Source of the DNA: Desulfomicrobium baculatum DSM 4028
GTDB taxonomy: Bacteria > Desulfobacterota > Desulfovibrionia > Desulfovibrionales > Desulfomicrobiaceae
Assembly (NCBI RefSeq): GCF_000023225.1
Contig: NC_013173.1
Coordinates: 3,598,501-3,662,500 of the forward strand
Reading direction: 5' to 3'
DNA: 64,000 nt
Part shown: positions 1-9,995 of the stretch, one piece after another
Layout of the letters: every line of letters starts with the position of its first letter
How positions within the stretch are numbered: position 1 is the stretch's first letter
Notes under the pieces: generated by a model
The model's input: the letters and a program-made list of their open reading frames with translations, nothing else
Told to the model about the DNA's origin: nothing
The model's database searches: none
Position numbers and translations under genes: made by a program

Positions 1-53
1 AGGATGCTGTCCAGACCGCCGGAAAAAAGTGAGAGCGCGTCAAAAGTGTTCAT
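1..53 (-). CDS. PP-loop ATP-pyrophosphatase (N-terminus only)
   Basis: Only the first 17 codons lie in the window; the rest runs off the left edge. The minus-strand reading begins MNTFDALSLF and continues with SGGLDSI, the pyrophosphate-binding loop of PP-loop ATPases (family of ThiI, MnmA, QueC and TilS). Such enzymes adenylate a substrate, usually a tRNA base or a pathway intermediate, before thiolation or amidation. The motif directly after the start is typical of the family. The member cannot be named from so little sequence; a tRNA thiolation enzyme is the likeliest guess. It is divergent from recA. Confidence 0.6.
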   Translation of the reverse strand, partial: MNTFDALSLFSGGLDSI

Positions 54-246
54 GACCCGTGCTGCTAGCCAAAGCCCGAAGGCGGCGCAAGGATGAAAAA
101 TACATACAAGCCCCCCATTTTCACGCACTGCGCGGGAATTGTAAGAAATTCCGGATCGCCTGAAGAATTGTCTTCCAAAACCATATTTGCTACGAATCAC
201 TGCTTGTCCGTTTTTCGGAAAACCCCCAACTCTCATGGAGCTGCTC
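54..246. promoter_or_regulatory. divergent PP-loop ATPase/recA intergenic region
   Basis: This stretch must hold the recA promoter. It contains the perfect inverted repeat GGAATT-N6-AATTCC (135-152) and a small hairpin, TCCG-TTTTT-CGGA, at about 209-221. I see neither the E. coli-type LexA box (CTGT-N8-ACAG) nor the Gram-positive type (GAAC-N4-GTTC). LexA boxes differ between bacterial lineages, so the 135-152 palindrome is a possible SOS operator, unproven. Confidence 0.3.
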
Positions 247-1308
<1,062 letters not shown>

Positions 1309-1333
1309 GAGATTTGTTTTTTTAGGAAACAGC

Positions 1334-1413
1334 AAAGGCATGGATTTACCCTAACGGGTACGCGCCCGCCTACCCTGACGGGCACACGTTCGCGGGAATC
1401 CATGCCTTTTTTT
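1334..1413 (+). terminator. recA terminator with large structured loop
   Basis: AAAGGCATGGATT (1334-1346) pairs perfectly with AATCCATGCCTTT (1397-1409), and the right arm runs into a T tract ending at 1413. The roughly 50-base loop carries two similar units, ACCCTAACGGGTA and ACCCTGACGGGCA, which can each fold. The arms and T tract support an intrinsic terminator. The ornate loop suggests a mobile palindromic (REP-like) unit that has been used as a terminator. Confidence 0.65.
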
Positions 1414-1451
1414 ATACTATACAGGCCCCGCCGCAGAAGGGCCGCAACGAG

Positions 1452-4100
1452 GTGAATAAAGTGATCAGTGCCGGTGAAATTCGCAAACGGTTTTTGGAAT
1501 ATTTTCAGCAGCACGGACACAGCGTGCAGCCCAGTTCTTCCCTGGTGCCTCAGGACGACCCGACCCTTTTGTTCACCAACGCGGGAATGGTCCAGTTCAA
1601 GAAAATTTTTCTGGGCCAGGAGAAGCGTGATTACACCAGGGCCGCCACGTCCCAGAAATGTCTGCGCGTCGGCGGCAAGCACAACGATCTTGAAAATGTG
1701 GGGCGCACGGCGCGTCATCACACTTTTTTCGAGATGCTCGGCAATTTTTCTTTTGGCGATTATTTCAAGGAAGACGCTATCCGCCTGGCCTGGAATTTTG
1801 TGACCGTGGAGCTTGGTCTCGACAAGGAGAAGCTCTTCGTGTCCATCTTCCGCGACGACGACGAGGCAGGGGAACTGTGGCAGAAAGTGGCCAGCGTGCC
1901 GGGCGAGCGCATCTTCCGCCTCGGAGAGAAGGACAATTTCTGGGCCATGGGCGACACCGGCCCTTGCGGCCCCTGCTCCGAAATCTATGTAGACCAGGGT
2001 GCGGACATGGCCTGCGGCCCGGATTGCGGCATCGGCAAATGCGACTGCGACCGCTATCTGGAAATCTGGAATCTGGTCTTCATGCAGTTCAACCGCTCCG
2101 AGGACGGAACCCTGACCCCGCTGCCCAAGCCCAGCATCGACACGGGCATGGGCCTGGAGCGCATCACGGCCGTATGCCAGGGCAAGCGTTCCAATTTCGA
2201 CACCGACCTCTTCCAGGGCCTCATTCAGGCCATGGCCAAGAAGGCCGGCGTGGCCTACCATCAGGGCGAGGATTCGGACACGGCGCTACGTGTCATCGCC
2301 GACCACAGCCGCTCCATCGCTTTTCTGCTGGCTGACGGCATGCTCCCGTCCAACGAAGGTCGCGGCTACGTGCTGCGTCGTCTGATCCGCCGCGCCTATC
2401 GTTTCGGCAAGCTGCTCGGCTTTGACGAACCCTTCCTGTGCGAGACCACGGACCAGGTCGTGAGCGAGATGGGCGACACGTTTCCGGAGTTGGTCGCCAG
2501 CCGGGAGTTCATGGTCCGCGTCGTGCGCCAGGAGGAAGAGCGTTTCGGGGAGACCCTGGACAAGGGCCTGCGCATCCTCGAGGACGAGATGGCGTCGCTG
2601 GCCGCCGCAGGTAGCAAAACCATCACCGGCGAGACGGCTTTTAAACTTTACGACACCTATGGCTTCCCTCTCGATATCGTCAACGATATCGCTGAGAAGC
2701 AGGGTTTTTTGGTAGACGAGGCGGGTTTTCGCGAGCACATGTCCGTGCAGAAAAAGAAATCCAAGCAGGCCTGGGCCGGTTCCGGCGACAAGGGCCTGGC
2801 CGGTCAGTTCGCGGCGCTCATGGGCGCTGGACTGGAGTCGGAATTCATCGGCTATGATTGCCTGGCCGCGACCAGCCGTATTGTCGCCCTGCTTGATGCC
2901 GAAGGCCAGCCTGTCGAGCGTCTGCGCTCGGGCGTTGGCTTCATGGTCACTCTGAAGACGCCGTTTTACGGCGAATCCGGTGGTCAGATGGGCGACACGG
3001 GCCGGGTGCAGGCCCCAACGGGTAGCGCTCGCGTGCTTGATACTTTGAAGCCCGCGCCTGCGCTGATCGTGCACAAGATCGAGATCGGCGGTGGTGAAAT
3101 TCTGGCCGATCAGGAAGTGGAACTTTTTGTCGAGGAGGGGGAGCGCATCGCCACGGCGCGCAATCACTCCACTACCCACCTCTTGCACGCGGCCCTGCGC
3201 CGGGTGTTGGGCGAGCATGTCAAGCAGGCCGGATCTCTGGTCGGCCCCTCGCGTCTGCGTTTCGACTTCACGCACATCTCCGGCCTTTCGCCGGAAGAGC
3301 TGCGACAGGTCGAGGACGAGGTCAACCGGGCCATTCTGGCCGACGCGCCCATCGTGACCCAGGTCATGTCCTATGACGCAGCCGTGCAGCAGAAGCAGGC
3401 CATGGCCCTTTTCGGCGAGAAGTACGAAGCCGATGTGCGCGTGGTTGAGATGGCCGGCGAATCCGTGGAGCTCTGCGGCGGCACCCACTTGGCCTCCACG
3501 GGCCAGGCCGGGTCGTTCGCCCTGCTGTCCGAGGCGGGCATCGCCGCCGGGGTGCGGCGTATCGAAGCCCTGACCGGCTGGGACGCCCTGCGCCATTGGC
3601 AGGCTCAGCGCGAGGAAGTGCGCACGGTAGCCGCCACGCTCAAGGCCGCGCCGCATGAGCTGGGCAAGAAAATCATCGCGCTGCAGGATCAGGGCAAGGC
3701 GCTGGCCAAGGAGCTGCAGACCCTGCAGGCCAGAGTCATGTCCGAGAGCGGCAGGGATCTGGCGTCGGAGGCCAAGGACATCTCCGGCATGAAGGTCCTG
3801 GCCAGGAAGGTTGACGCTCCAGACATGAATGCGCTCAGGAATCTCATGGACGATCTGCGTTCCAAGCTCTCAAGCGGTATCATCGCCCTGGCCGCCGAGA
3901 TCGACGGCAAGGCCATGCTGGTGCTCGCGGTCAGCAAGGATCTGCACGGGCGCTACACTGCCCCGGCGCTCATCAAGGAAGTCTCGGACGAGATCAAGGG
4001 CGGTGGCGGCGGACGGCCCGAGCTGGCCCAGGCCGGTGGTTCCGAGCCCGAGGGCATAAGCCGGGCGCTGGCGAAGCTGGAAGCCTTTTTATCCAAGTAG
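1452..4100 (+). CDS. alaS: alanyl-tRNA synthetase
   Basis: Charges tRNA-Ala with alanine and edits misacylated Ser/Gly. The product is 882 residues, standard for a full AlaS with aminoacylation, tRNA-recognition, editing and DHHA1 (C-Ala) domains. Visible motifs are the class II N-terminal region ([20 protein letters not shown]), the editing-domain zinc site HSTTH (about residue 575) with CGGTH downstream, and the glycine-rich [15 protein letters not shown] near the C-terminus. The start is GTG at 1452; a second GTG at 1461, 8 bases after GAGG, is an equally good start and removes three residues. The recA-alaS order is common in Desulfovibrionales. Confidence 0.97.
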   Translation: MNKVISAGEIRKRFLEYFQQHGHSVQPSSSLVPQDDPTLLFTNAGMVQFKKIFLGQEKRDYTRAATSQKCLRVGGKHNDLENVGRTARHHTFFEMLGNFSFGDYFKEDAIRLAWNFVTVELGLDKEKLFVSIFRDDDEAGELWQKVASVPGERIFRLGEKDNFWAMGDTGPCGPCSEIYVDQGADMACGPDCGIGKCDCDRYLEIWNLVFMQFNRSEDGTLTPLPKPSIDTGMGLERITAVCQGKRSNFDTDLFQGLIQAMAKKAGVAYHQGEDSDTALRVIADHSRSIAFLLADGMLPSNEGRGYVLRRLIRRAYRFGKLLGFDEPFLCETTDQVVSEMGDTFPELVASREFMVRVVRQEEERFGETLDKGLRILEDEMASLAAAGSKTITGETAFKLYDTYGFPLDIVNDIAEKQGFLVDEAGFREHMSVQKKKSKQAWAGSGDKGLAGQFAALMGAGLESEFIGYDCLAATSRIVALLDAEGQPVERLRSGVGFMVTLKTPFYGESGGQMGDTGRVQAPTGSARVLDTLKPAPALIVHKIEIGGGEILADQEVELFVEEGERIATARNHSTTHLLHAALRRVLGEHVKQAGSLVGPSRLRFDFTHISGLSPEELRQVEDEVNRAILADAPIVTQVMSYDAAVQQKQAMALFGEKYEADVRVVEMAGESVELCGGTHLASTGQAGSFALLSEAGIAAGVRRIEALTGWDALRHWQAQREEVRTVAATLKAAPHELGKKIIALQDQGKALAKELQTLQARVMSESGRDLASEAKDISGMKVLARKVDAPDMNALRNLMDDLRSKLSSGIIALAAEIDGKAMLVLAVSKDLHGRYTAPALIKEVSDEIKGGGGGRPELAQAGGSEPEGISRALAKLEAFLSK

Positions 4101-4106
4101 GAACAC

Positions 4107-4137
4107 GAGCCGCCGGACATGGCGGCTCTTTTTTTTT
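4107..4137 (+). terminator. alaS intrinsic terminator
   Basis: GAGCCGCC (4107-4114) and GGCGGCTC (4121-4128) form an 8-bp GC-rich stem with a 6-base loop, followed by a run of nine T. Confidence 0.9.
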
Positions 4138-4227
4138 AGACAGGGGGCGAGGCGGTTTGCAAGAGCGGGCGAGCCGAAGAGGCCCGAATTACGGGCTGCT
4201 CCGGCTATGCGGATGCGGCCAGAGGGC

Positions 4228-4593
4228 CTACACCGTCACGCTGATCATGGGGTTAACGGTGCGGGTCTGAAAGGCTTGCTGACTATAAGCGCCGGCGCGG
4301 AGGCGCTGCAGGTTCATGTTTTGGGAATAGTCTCCGGCGGGCCTGTACGGGGAGACGTGCTGAGTAAGATACTGAAGTTCCAGCTCCTGGGCGAAATCCT
4401 TGAGGATTTTTGGTGCGGGTTCGTCCAGGGAGATGTTTTGCGTACTCACGCTGACGCCGAGCTTGCCGAGCTGCATGGCGACGGTGCGGGTGGACACCTT
4501 GGCTAAGAGCATTTCCTTCGCGGCCCCGCCATTCCAATTCGCATCGGAGCCAAGGCTCTGACTGGAATATGAATTGAGGGGGGAGACGGTCAT
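4228..4593 (-). CDS. conserved-looking small hypothetical protein
   Basis: A 121-residue protein I do not recognise. It is polar and Gln/Ser rich, starts MTVSPLNSYSSQSLGSDANW and has no signal peptide, membrane segment or cysteine. The middle (AKEMLLAKVSTRTVAMQLGK, then APKILKDFAQELELQYLTQH) looks helical. Support for it being real: a strong Shine-Dalgarno AGGAAGG at 4602-4608 placed 8 bases before the ATG, and a well-formed promoter at 4626-4654. A longer plus-strand frame over the same bases lacks such signals. It is convergent with alaS and divergent from ricT. Its function is unknown. Confidence 0.7.
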   Translation of the reverse strand: MTVSPLNSYSSQSLGSDANWNGGAAKEMLLAKVSTRTVAMQLGKLGVSVSTQNISLDEPAPKILKDFAQELELQYLTQHVSPYRPAGDYSQNMNLQRLRAGAYSQQAFQTRTVNPMISVTV

Positions 4594-4979
4594 GGGGAAA
4601 TCCTTCCTAAGTGGTGTTTTGCATATATTTACTAATAACCAAGTCTTTTGACAAGCATAAGAAAAATGCGGCCTTCCCGGTCACTTACGCTCTAAATTTT
4701 CCGGTTTCGGGACATGAAGGAGCCAGGCCACCGGGAACACAGATTCTTGCCGGCATCACCCGGCTGTTTCCGGACAAGGACGGCCAGAGTCTGGCGCAGA
4801 GGGCAAATCGTCCTGGGAAATTGCGGGACGGCCGGGGCTTCTCCAGCTTGTCACTTTCGTATTCTCCCGATACACAACCGGTTCCGGGCATTGGCTCGGA
4901 GCCGGTTGTTTGCGCTTTTGCGCACCGTGAATCCGTTACCGTTTTCCCGCATTGTCGATGGGAAATTTTAGGATAAGTT
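4594..4979. other. intergenic region before ricT, with leader hairpin
   Basis: A 386-base non-coding stretch between divergent genes. Besides the minus-strand promoter at 4626-4654, it holds a 16-pair hairpin at 4874-4909 (left arm begins ACAACCGGTTCC, tetraloop ATTG). Its two imperfect pairs are G-U wobbles in plus-strand RNA but C-A mismatches on the other strand. The hairpin ends 70 bases before the ricT ATG and is followed by an interrupted T-rich stretch, so it could be a leader structure or a weak attenuator. Short reading frames here lack ribosome sites and I do not call them. Confidence 0.5.
4626..4654 (-). promoter_or_regulatory. sigma-70-type promoter of the small hypothetical gene
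   Basis: Read on the minus strand: TTGTCA (-35), 17 bases, TAAATA (-10). The -10 box lies about 33 bases before the ATG at 4593. Confidence 0.5.
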
Positions 4980-6251
4980 ATGGCTCAATACGTTGGTGTT
5001 TCATTCAGACGCCAGGGACAAATATATTATTTTTTAGCTACGCCGTTTGTGCTCTCCATGCACGACATGGTCCTGGTCAAGACCGAGGAAGGGATCGGGT
5101 TCGGGGAGATCGTGGCCTTGCGCGACGACCTGCCCGAGGGCTTGGACCAGGAGTCGGTCAAGCCGATCTACCGCCCGGCCACGGCCGAGGATGTGGAAAT
5201 TGGACGCGAGAATGATGAATTGGCCAGGGACGCCCGCAAGTACTGCCAGAAATCCATGGCGCGGATGAATCTGGACATGAAGCTGGTGGACGTTGAGATC
5301 TACTTCGACAAAAGCAAGATGATCTTCTACTTCACGGCTCCGGGACGAGTCGATTTTCGGGAGCTGGTCAAGGATCTGGTGCGTAATTACCGCACCCGTA
5401 TCGAGCTGCGCCAGATCGGCGTGCGCCATGAAACACAGATGATCGGGGCGCTCGGCAACTGCGGCCAGATGTGCTGCTGCCGCCGCTATCTGCGGCGCTT
5501 CGAGCCGGTGACCATCAAGATGGCCAAGGATCAGAACCTGTTCCTGAACCCGGCCAAGATTTCCGGGGTCTGCGGCCGTCTGCTGTGCTGCCTGGCCTAC
5601 GAGAAAGAAAATTACGCGGATTTTCAGCGTCGCGCCCCCAAGCTGGGCCGTCGCTACATGACCACGCAGGGCCCCATGAAAACCTTGCGGGCCAATATGT
5701 TTCGGGATTCTGTAAGCGTCCTGAACGAAGTCGGGGATGAACTGGATTTTTCCCTGTCAGACTGGGCGGCCATGGTCCTGCCGGATCAGCCGCGCATGGC
5801 CGCGCGTGACGATGCCCCCGAAGACGTGCCGGCCGAACTGGCCGCGCTCATGGACCCGGAGGTCAGGAACAAGAGTTCCCAATCGGACCGCAGGACCAAA
5901 CCCCCACGCAGGGAACAGCGTTCCCGTCCAGGGGGCGAACGACCCCCTGGCCCCAGACCGGATCGTGCTGACCGTTCAGAGCGGCCTGAGCGCTCCGACC
6001 GCCCCGATCGTCCTGAGCGCTCCGATCGTTCCGACCGTCCTGAACGTGGTCCGTCCCGTCACAAAAACGATGACGCATCCGCTGCTCCCGCTGCACCCGC
6101 CGCGTCCGCCGCAGTTGGCGATCGCCCCGAGAGCAGGCCGGAGAGTTCCGGTCCGCCGCGTGAGCGCAAGGAATATCGGCCCAGGGACAAGCGGCGCAAG
6201 CCAGGTTCCGGGCGCAAGGACCATTCATCCAAGCCCTCTGGGCAGCAATAA
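4980..6251 (+). CDS. ricT: PSP1-domain protein RicT (YaaT-like) with long charged tail
   Basis: Matches the PSP1/YaaT family. In Bacillus, RicT belongs to the Fe-S-containing RicAFT complex that acts with RNase Y in mRNA processing. Residues 1-270 form the domain, with Cys-rich sequences GNCGQMCCCRRYL and SGVCGRLLCCLAYE (about residues 160-205) that fit Fe-S ligation. Usual length is about 270-300, but this protein has 423 residues: the extra C-terminal part is an Arg/Asp/Pro/Glu-rich, probably disordered tail with DRPERS-type repeats, then an Ala-rich stretch and a basic end. AGGAT precedes the ATG. metG follows after 24 bases. Confidence 0.85.
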   Translation: MAQYVGVSFRRQGQIYYFLATPFVLSMHDMVLVKTEEGIGFGEIVALRDDLPEGLDQESVKPIYRPATAEDVEIGRENDELARDARKYCQKSMARMNLDMKLVDVEIYFDKSKMIFYFTAPGRVDFRELVKDLVRNYRTRIELRQIGVRHETQMIGALGNCGQMCCCRRYLRRFEPVTIKMAKDQNLFLNPAKISGVCGRLLCCLAYEKENYADFQRRAPKLGRRYMTTQGPMKTLRANMFRDSVSVLNEVGDELDFSLSDWAAMVLPDQPRMAARDDAPEDVPAELAALMDPEVRNKSSQSDRRTKPPRREQRSRPGGERPPGPRPDRADRSERPERSDRPDRPERSDRSDRPERGPSRHKNDDASAAPAAPAASAAVGDRPESRPESSGPPRERKEYRPRDKRRKPGSGRKDHSSKPSGQQ

Positions 6252-6275
6252 ATTCCGGCAGACAAGGAGAACCGC

Positions 6276-8222
6276 TTGAAACCGTTTTTCATATCCACAC
6301 CCATCTATTATGTGAATGCACGGCCCCATCTGGGGCACGGATATACGACCATTGTCGCCGACAGCGTGAGCCGTTTCCACCGCCTCAAGGGGGACGCGAC
6401 GTTTTTTCTGACCGGCACGGACGAGCATGGCGACAAGATCGTGCAGGCCGCCGAGGCGGCCGGTCAGGATCCCAAGACCTATTCCGACACCATCAGCCAG
6501 CTTTTCAAGGACCTCTGGCCCGTGCTGGAGGTGAGCAACGACCAGTTCATCCGGACCACTGACCTGCGGCACAAGGCCTGCGTGCGCCACGTATTGCAGA
6601 CCGTGTTCGACAAGGGCGACATCTATTTCGACGAGTACGGCGGGCATTACTGTTTCGGATGCGAGCGTTTCTATACGGACAAGGAACTGGTGGACGGCAA
6701 GTGCCCCGATCATCAGACCGTGCCCACCTTCATCAAGGAGAAGAACTACTTCTTCCGCATGAGCAAATATCTGGAGCCGCTGCGCGAGTACATCGAGGCC
6801 AACCCGGATTTCATTCAGCCCGAGCGCTACCGCAACGAAGTCCTGTCCATGCTCAAGGAAGACCTGGGCGATCTGTGCATCTCCCGGCCCAAGACGCGTC
6901 TGACCTGGGGTATCGAGCTGCCCTTCGACTCCGATTTCGTGACCTACGTGTGGTTCGACGCCCTCATCAATTACATCTCTGCGCTGGGCTACCCGGATGG
7001 CGAGGATTTCCGCAAATATTGGTCCGGGGCGCATCATCTGGTGGCCAAGGACATCTTGAAGCCTCACGCCATCTTCTGGCCGACCATGCTCATGTCGGCG
7101 GAGATCCCCCTCTACAAGGGTCTGCGCGTGCATGGGTACTGGACCGTGAACGAGACCAAGATGTCAAAGAGCATCGGCAACGTGGTCGCCCCCCTGGACA
7201 TGGCCCAGAAATACGGCCTCAGCGCTTTTCGCTATTTCCTGCTCTCCGAGATGAGTTTCGGGCAGGACTCCTCGTTCAGCGAGGACGCGCTGGTGGGACG
7301 CTTCAACGCCGATCTGGCCAACGATCTGGGCAACCTCTTTTCGCGCAGCCTGTCCATGACCCATAAGTATTTTGGCGGGGTGGTCCCTGAATGCGGGGAG
7401 CTTCTCGATCTTGACCGGGAAGTGCTTGAACTCGGGCATAACGCCATGTCCAATTACCAGAGCCAGTTCGAACATTTTCAGTTTTCGAGGGCGCTCAAAT
7501 CCCTGTGGGAACTGGTCCGCCATCTGAACAAATACATCGATTCCTCGGCCCCCTGGACCTTGTACAAGAATAAGGACATGAATCGGCTGGGAACGGTCCT
7601 TTACGTCATCCTCGAAGGCATGCGCAAGGTGGCCGTGCATCTGTGGCCCGTCATGCCGAGTACGAGCGAGACCATGCTGACCCAGTTGGGGGTGAAATTC
7701 AGCATAGAAGGCACGGACCTGGAGTCCGAGACCTCCTCCTGGTTCGGGCTGGCTCCCGGCACGCCTGTTGCGGAGCGCTCCAACCTCTTCCCCCGCCAGG
7801 ATCTGGAACAGCGGGAGGAGAAGGCCGCAGAGCCCAAGAAGGCCAAGCCAGCCAAGGAGTCAAAGCCCGAGGCCAAGATCGAGATGGCCTGCCCGGATTG
7901 CATCGAGTTCGAGGATTTCGCCAAGGTCGACTTGCGCGTCGGCACTGTGCTTGAAGCCACTCCGCATCCCGAAGCGGACCGCTTGCTGGTGCTGAAGATC
8001 GACACCGCCGACGAAACGCCCCGGCAGGTCGTGGCCGGAATCGCCGAGTTTTTCAAGCCCGAGGAGCTGGTGGGCCGCCAGGTGGTCGTGGTCGCCAACC
8101 TGAAGCCGCGCAAGCTGCGTGGTCTGGTTTCCCAGGGCATGGTGCTGGCGGTGAAGAAGGAAGGGGGACTGGCGTTGCTTGGACCGAGTTCGGAAGTGAG
8201 CAACGGGGGCAAGGTGTCCTGA
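6276..8222 (+). CDS. metG: methionyl-tRNA synthetase
   Basis: Charges tRNA-Met with methionine. The 648-residue protein begins KPFFISTPIYYVNARPHLGHGY, containing the class I HIGH-like signature (PHLGHG). It has a zinc-knuckle insertion (CFGCERF and a later Cys/His pair, about residues 128-150) and KMSKS near residue 295. A C-terminal tRNA-binding domain of the EMAP/Arc1p type (FAKVDLRVGTVLEA, about 545-648) follows a Lys/Glu/Pro-rich linker. The start is TTG at 6276, supported by AAGGAG at 6264-6269 and by the family N-terminus; no usable ATG is nearby. It probably shares a transcript with ricT. Confidence 0.97.
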   Translation: MKPFFISTPIYYVNARPHLGHGYTTIVADSVSRFHRLKGDATFFLTGTDEHGDKIVQAAEAAGQDPKTYSDTISQLFKDLWPVLEVSNDQFIRTTDLRHKACVRHVLQTVFDKGDIYFDEYGGHYCFGCERFYTDKELVDGKCPDHQTVPTFIKEKNYFFRMSKYLEPLREYIEANPDFIQPERYRNEVLSMLKEDLGDLCISRPKTRLTWGIELPFDSDFVTYVWFDALINYISALGYPDGEDFRKYWSGAHHLVAKDILKPHAIFWPTMLMSAEIPLYKGLRVHGYWTVNETKMSKSIGNVVAPLDMAQKYGLSAFRYFLLSEMSFGQDSSFSEDALVGRFNADLANDLGNLFSRSLSMTHKYFGGVVPECGELLDLDREVLELGHNAMSNYQSQFEHFQFSRALKSLWELVRHLNKYIDSSAPWTLYKNKDMNRLGTVLYVILEGMRKVAVHLWPVMPSTSETMLTQLGVKFSIEGTDLESETSSWFGLAPGTPVAERSNLFPRQDLEQREEKAAEPKKAKPAKESKPEAKIEMACPDCIEFEDFAKVDLRVGTVLEATPHPEADRLLVLKIDTADETPRQVVAGIAEFFKPEELVGRQVVVVANLKPRKLRGLVSQGMVLAVKKEGGLALLGPSSEVSNGGKVS

Positions 8223-8252
8223 TTCAGGGGCCCGGCTTTCACTGATATCGAC

Positions 8253-8290
8253 GAGCCCGCGCCTCCATTTGGCGAGGGCTCTTTTTTTTG
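8253..8290 (+). terminator. metG terminator
   Basis: GAGCCC (8253-8258) pairs with GGGCTC (8276-8281), with further GCGCC/GGCGA pairing inside, followed by a run of T. Confidence 0.8.
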
Positions 8291-8298
8291 CTCGCGGC

Positions 8299-9981
8299 TT
8301 AGAACAGCCCGCTGATCACGCCCTTTTCGTCGATGTCGATCTTTTCCGCCGAGGGAACTTCCGGCAGGCCGGGCATGCGCATCATGTTGCCGGTGATGGG
8401 CACCAGGAATCCCGCTCCAGAGGCGATTTCGACCTCGCGCACGGTGGCTACGAAGTCGCGCGGGCGGCCGCGCAACCCCGGCTGATCCGAGAGGGAGCTT
8501 TGCGTCTTGGCGATGCACACGGGTAATCCCTCAAGGCCCAGCTGCTTGATCTTTTCCAGATCTTTCAGCGCTCCGGGAGCATATTCCACCGAGGCGGCTC
8601 CATAGACGCGGGTGGCGATGATCTCGATTTTTTCGCGCACGCTCTGGTTCCAGTCGTACAGAGGTTTGTAATGCGCGGTGCACTGGTCGGCCGTGGCCGC
8701 GACCAGTTCGGCCAGCTCCTCGGCCCCTTCTCCTCCTTTTTCCCACGCTTCCATGACCGCCGCCTGCACTCCCATGAACTGACAGTGGTCGAGGATGACC
8801 TGATGCTCTTCGTCCGTGTCCGTGGCGAAACGGTTGATGGCCACGATGGGGGTTAGATGGAAGAGTCGCACGTTCTCGATCTGTTTGGTGAGATTCTCCA
8901 GCCCTCGGCTGAGGGCCTTGGTATTGGGCACTGCCAGATGCGCAAGTTCGACGCCGCCATGGTATTTGAGCGCCCGCACCGTGGCCACCAGGACCACCGC
9001 GCAGGGATCGAATCCGGCGGATTGGCATTTGATGTCCAGAAATTTCTCCCCGCCGAGGTCAAAGCCGAAACCCGCTTCTGTGACCACATAATCGGCCAGG
9101 CAAAGCCCCGTGCGGGTGGCGATGACCGTGTTGGTGCCTTGGGCGATGTTGGCGAAGGGGCCGCCGTGCATGATCGCCGGGTTGCCTTCCAGGGACTGGA
9201 TCAGGTTGGGTTTGACGGCTTCCTTGAGCAGCGCGGCCATGGCCCCCTGGGCGTTCAGGTCCCGGGCGTGGATGGGTTCGCGGCTAAAGGTGAATCCAAG
9301 AAAGATATCCCCCAGACGGCGCTTCAAGTCCGGCAGGTCGTCAGCCAGACAGAGAATGGCCATGATCTCGGACGCCGCCGTGATGTCGAAGCCCGTCTCC
9401 CGGGGCACGCCGTGCGCCAGACCGCCAAGGCCGCAGACCAGGCGCCTGAGCGAACGGTCGTTCATGTCCATGACGCGCTTCCAGGCCACGGTCCTGCCGT
9501 CGAGGTTGAGTGAGCGGCTCTTGCTCTGCAGGTTGTTGTCGATGAGGGCGGCCAGCAGATTGTTTGCTTTTTCGATGGCCGCGAAGTCGCCGGTGAAGTG
9601 GAGGTTGATGTCCTCCATGGGCAGGAGTTGCGAATAGCCGCCGCCGGTGGCGCCGCCCTTGATGCCGAAGACCGGGCCGAGCGACGGCTCGCGCAGCACG
9701 ACCATGGACTTTTTGCCGATGCGGTTCAGTCCGTCATTGAGGCCAATGGACACGGTGGTCTTGCCTTCGCCTGCCGGGGTCGGAGTGATGGCCGAAACCA
9801 GGATGAGCTTGCCGTATTTGCACTGATCTTTTTCGGCCAGGGAAAGCGGGAGCTTGGCCTTGTACTTGCCATAGGGTTCAAGCTGGTCGTCCCCGAGGCC
9901 GAGCATTGCCGCGATGTCGCGGATGTGATGCATCGTGGCTTTCTGGGCGATGGCGATGTCGGACTGCACGGCCTTGGGCAT
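8299..9981 (-). CDS. fhs: formate-tetrahydrofolate ligase
   Basis: Makes 10-formyl-THF from formate, THF and ATP, feeding purine synthesis and, in some anaerobes, C1 assimilation. The protein has 560 residues, the normal size for monofunctional Fhs. The N-terminal P-loop region reads LVSAITPTPAGEGKTT (about residues 58-73) and is followed by REPSLGPVFGIKGGATGGGY. The start at 9981 (MPKAVQSDIAIAQKAT) has AGGAG upstream; an upstream extension to 10080 lies inside murB and reads as low-complexity Arg. It follows murB by 14 bases on the same strand, so the two are probably co-transcribed. FolD, the next enzyme in C1-folate conversion, is encoded at 54405. Confidence 0.96.
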   Translation of the reverse strand: MPKAVQSDIAIAQKATMHHIRDIAAMLGLGDDQLEPYGKYKAKLPLSLAEKDQCKYGKLILVSAITPTPAGEGKTTVSIGLNDGLNRIGKKSMVVLREPSLGPVFGIKGGATGGGYSQLLPMEDINLHFTGDFAAIEKANNLLAALIDNNLQSKSRSLNLDGRTVAWKRVMDMNDRSLRRLVCGLGGLAHGVPRETGFDITAASEIMAILCLADDLPDLKRRLGDIFLGFTFSREPIHARDLNAQGAMAALLKEAVKPNLIQSLEGNPAIMHGGPFANIAQGTNTVIATRTGLCLADYVVTEAGFGFDLGGEKFLDIKCQSAGFDPCAVVLVATVRALKYHGGVELAHLAVPNTKALSRGLENLTKQIENVRLFHLTPIVAINRFATDTDEEHQVILDHCQFMGVQAAVMEAWEKGGEGAEELAELVAATADQCTAHYKPLYDWNQSVREKIEIIATRVYGAASVEYAPGALKDLEKIKQLGLEGLPVCIAKTQSSLSDQPGLRGRPRDFVATVREVEIASGAGFLVPITGNMMRMPGLPEVPSAEKIDIDEKGVISGLF

Positions 9982-9995
9982 GGGACTCTCCTGGC

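Noticed and set aside
54-246. SOS box for recA
   Set aside because: Neither common LexA consensus is present; the GGAATT-N6-AATTCC palindrome is reported only as a possibility.
4611-4976. Plus-strand 121-codon frame in front of ricT
   Set aside because: No ribosome site; it runs through the leader hairpin, and its composition is unlike a protein.
5940-6060. Possible short tandem repeat array or CRISPR-like pattern in ricT
   Set aside because: The repeats are codons of the charged tail, without spacers of constant length.
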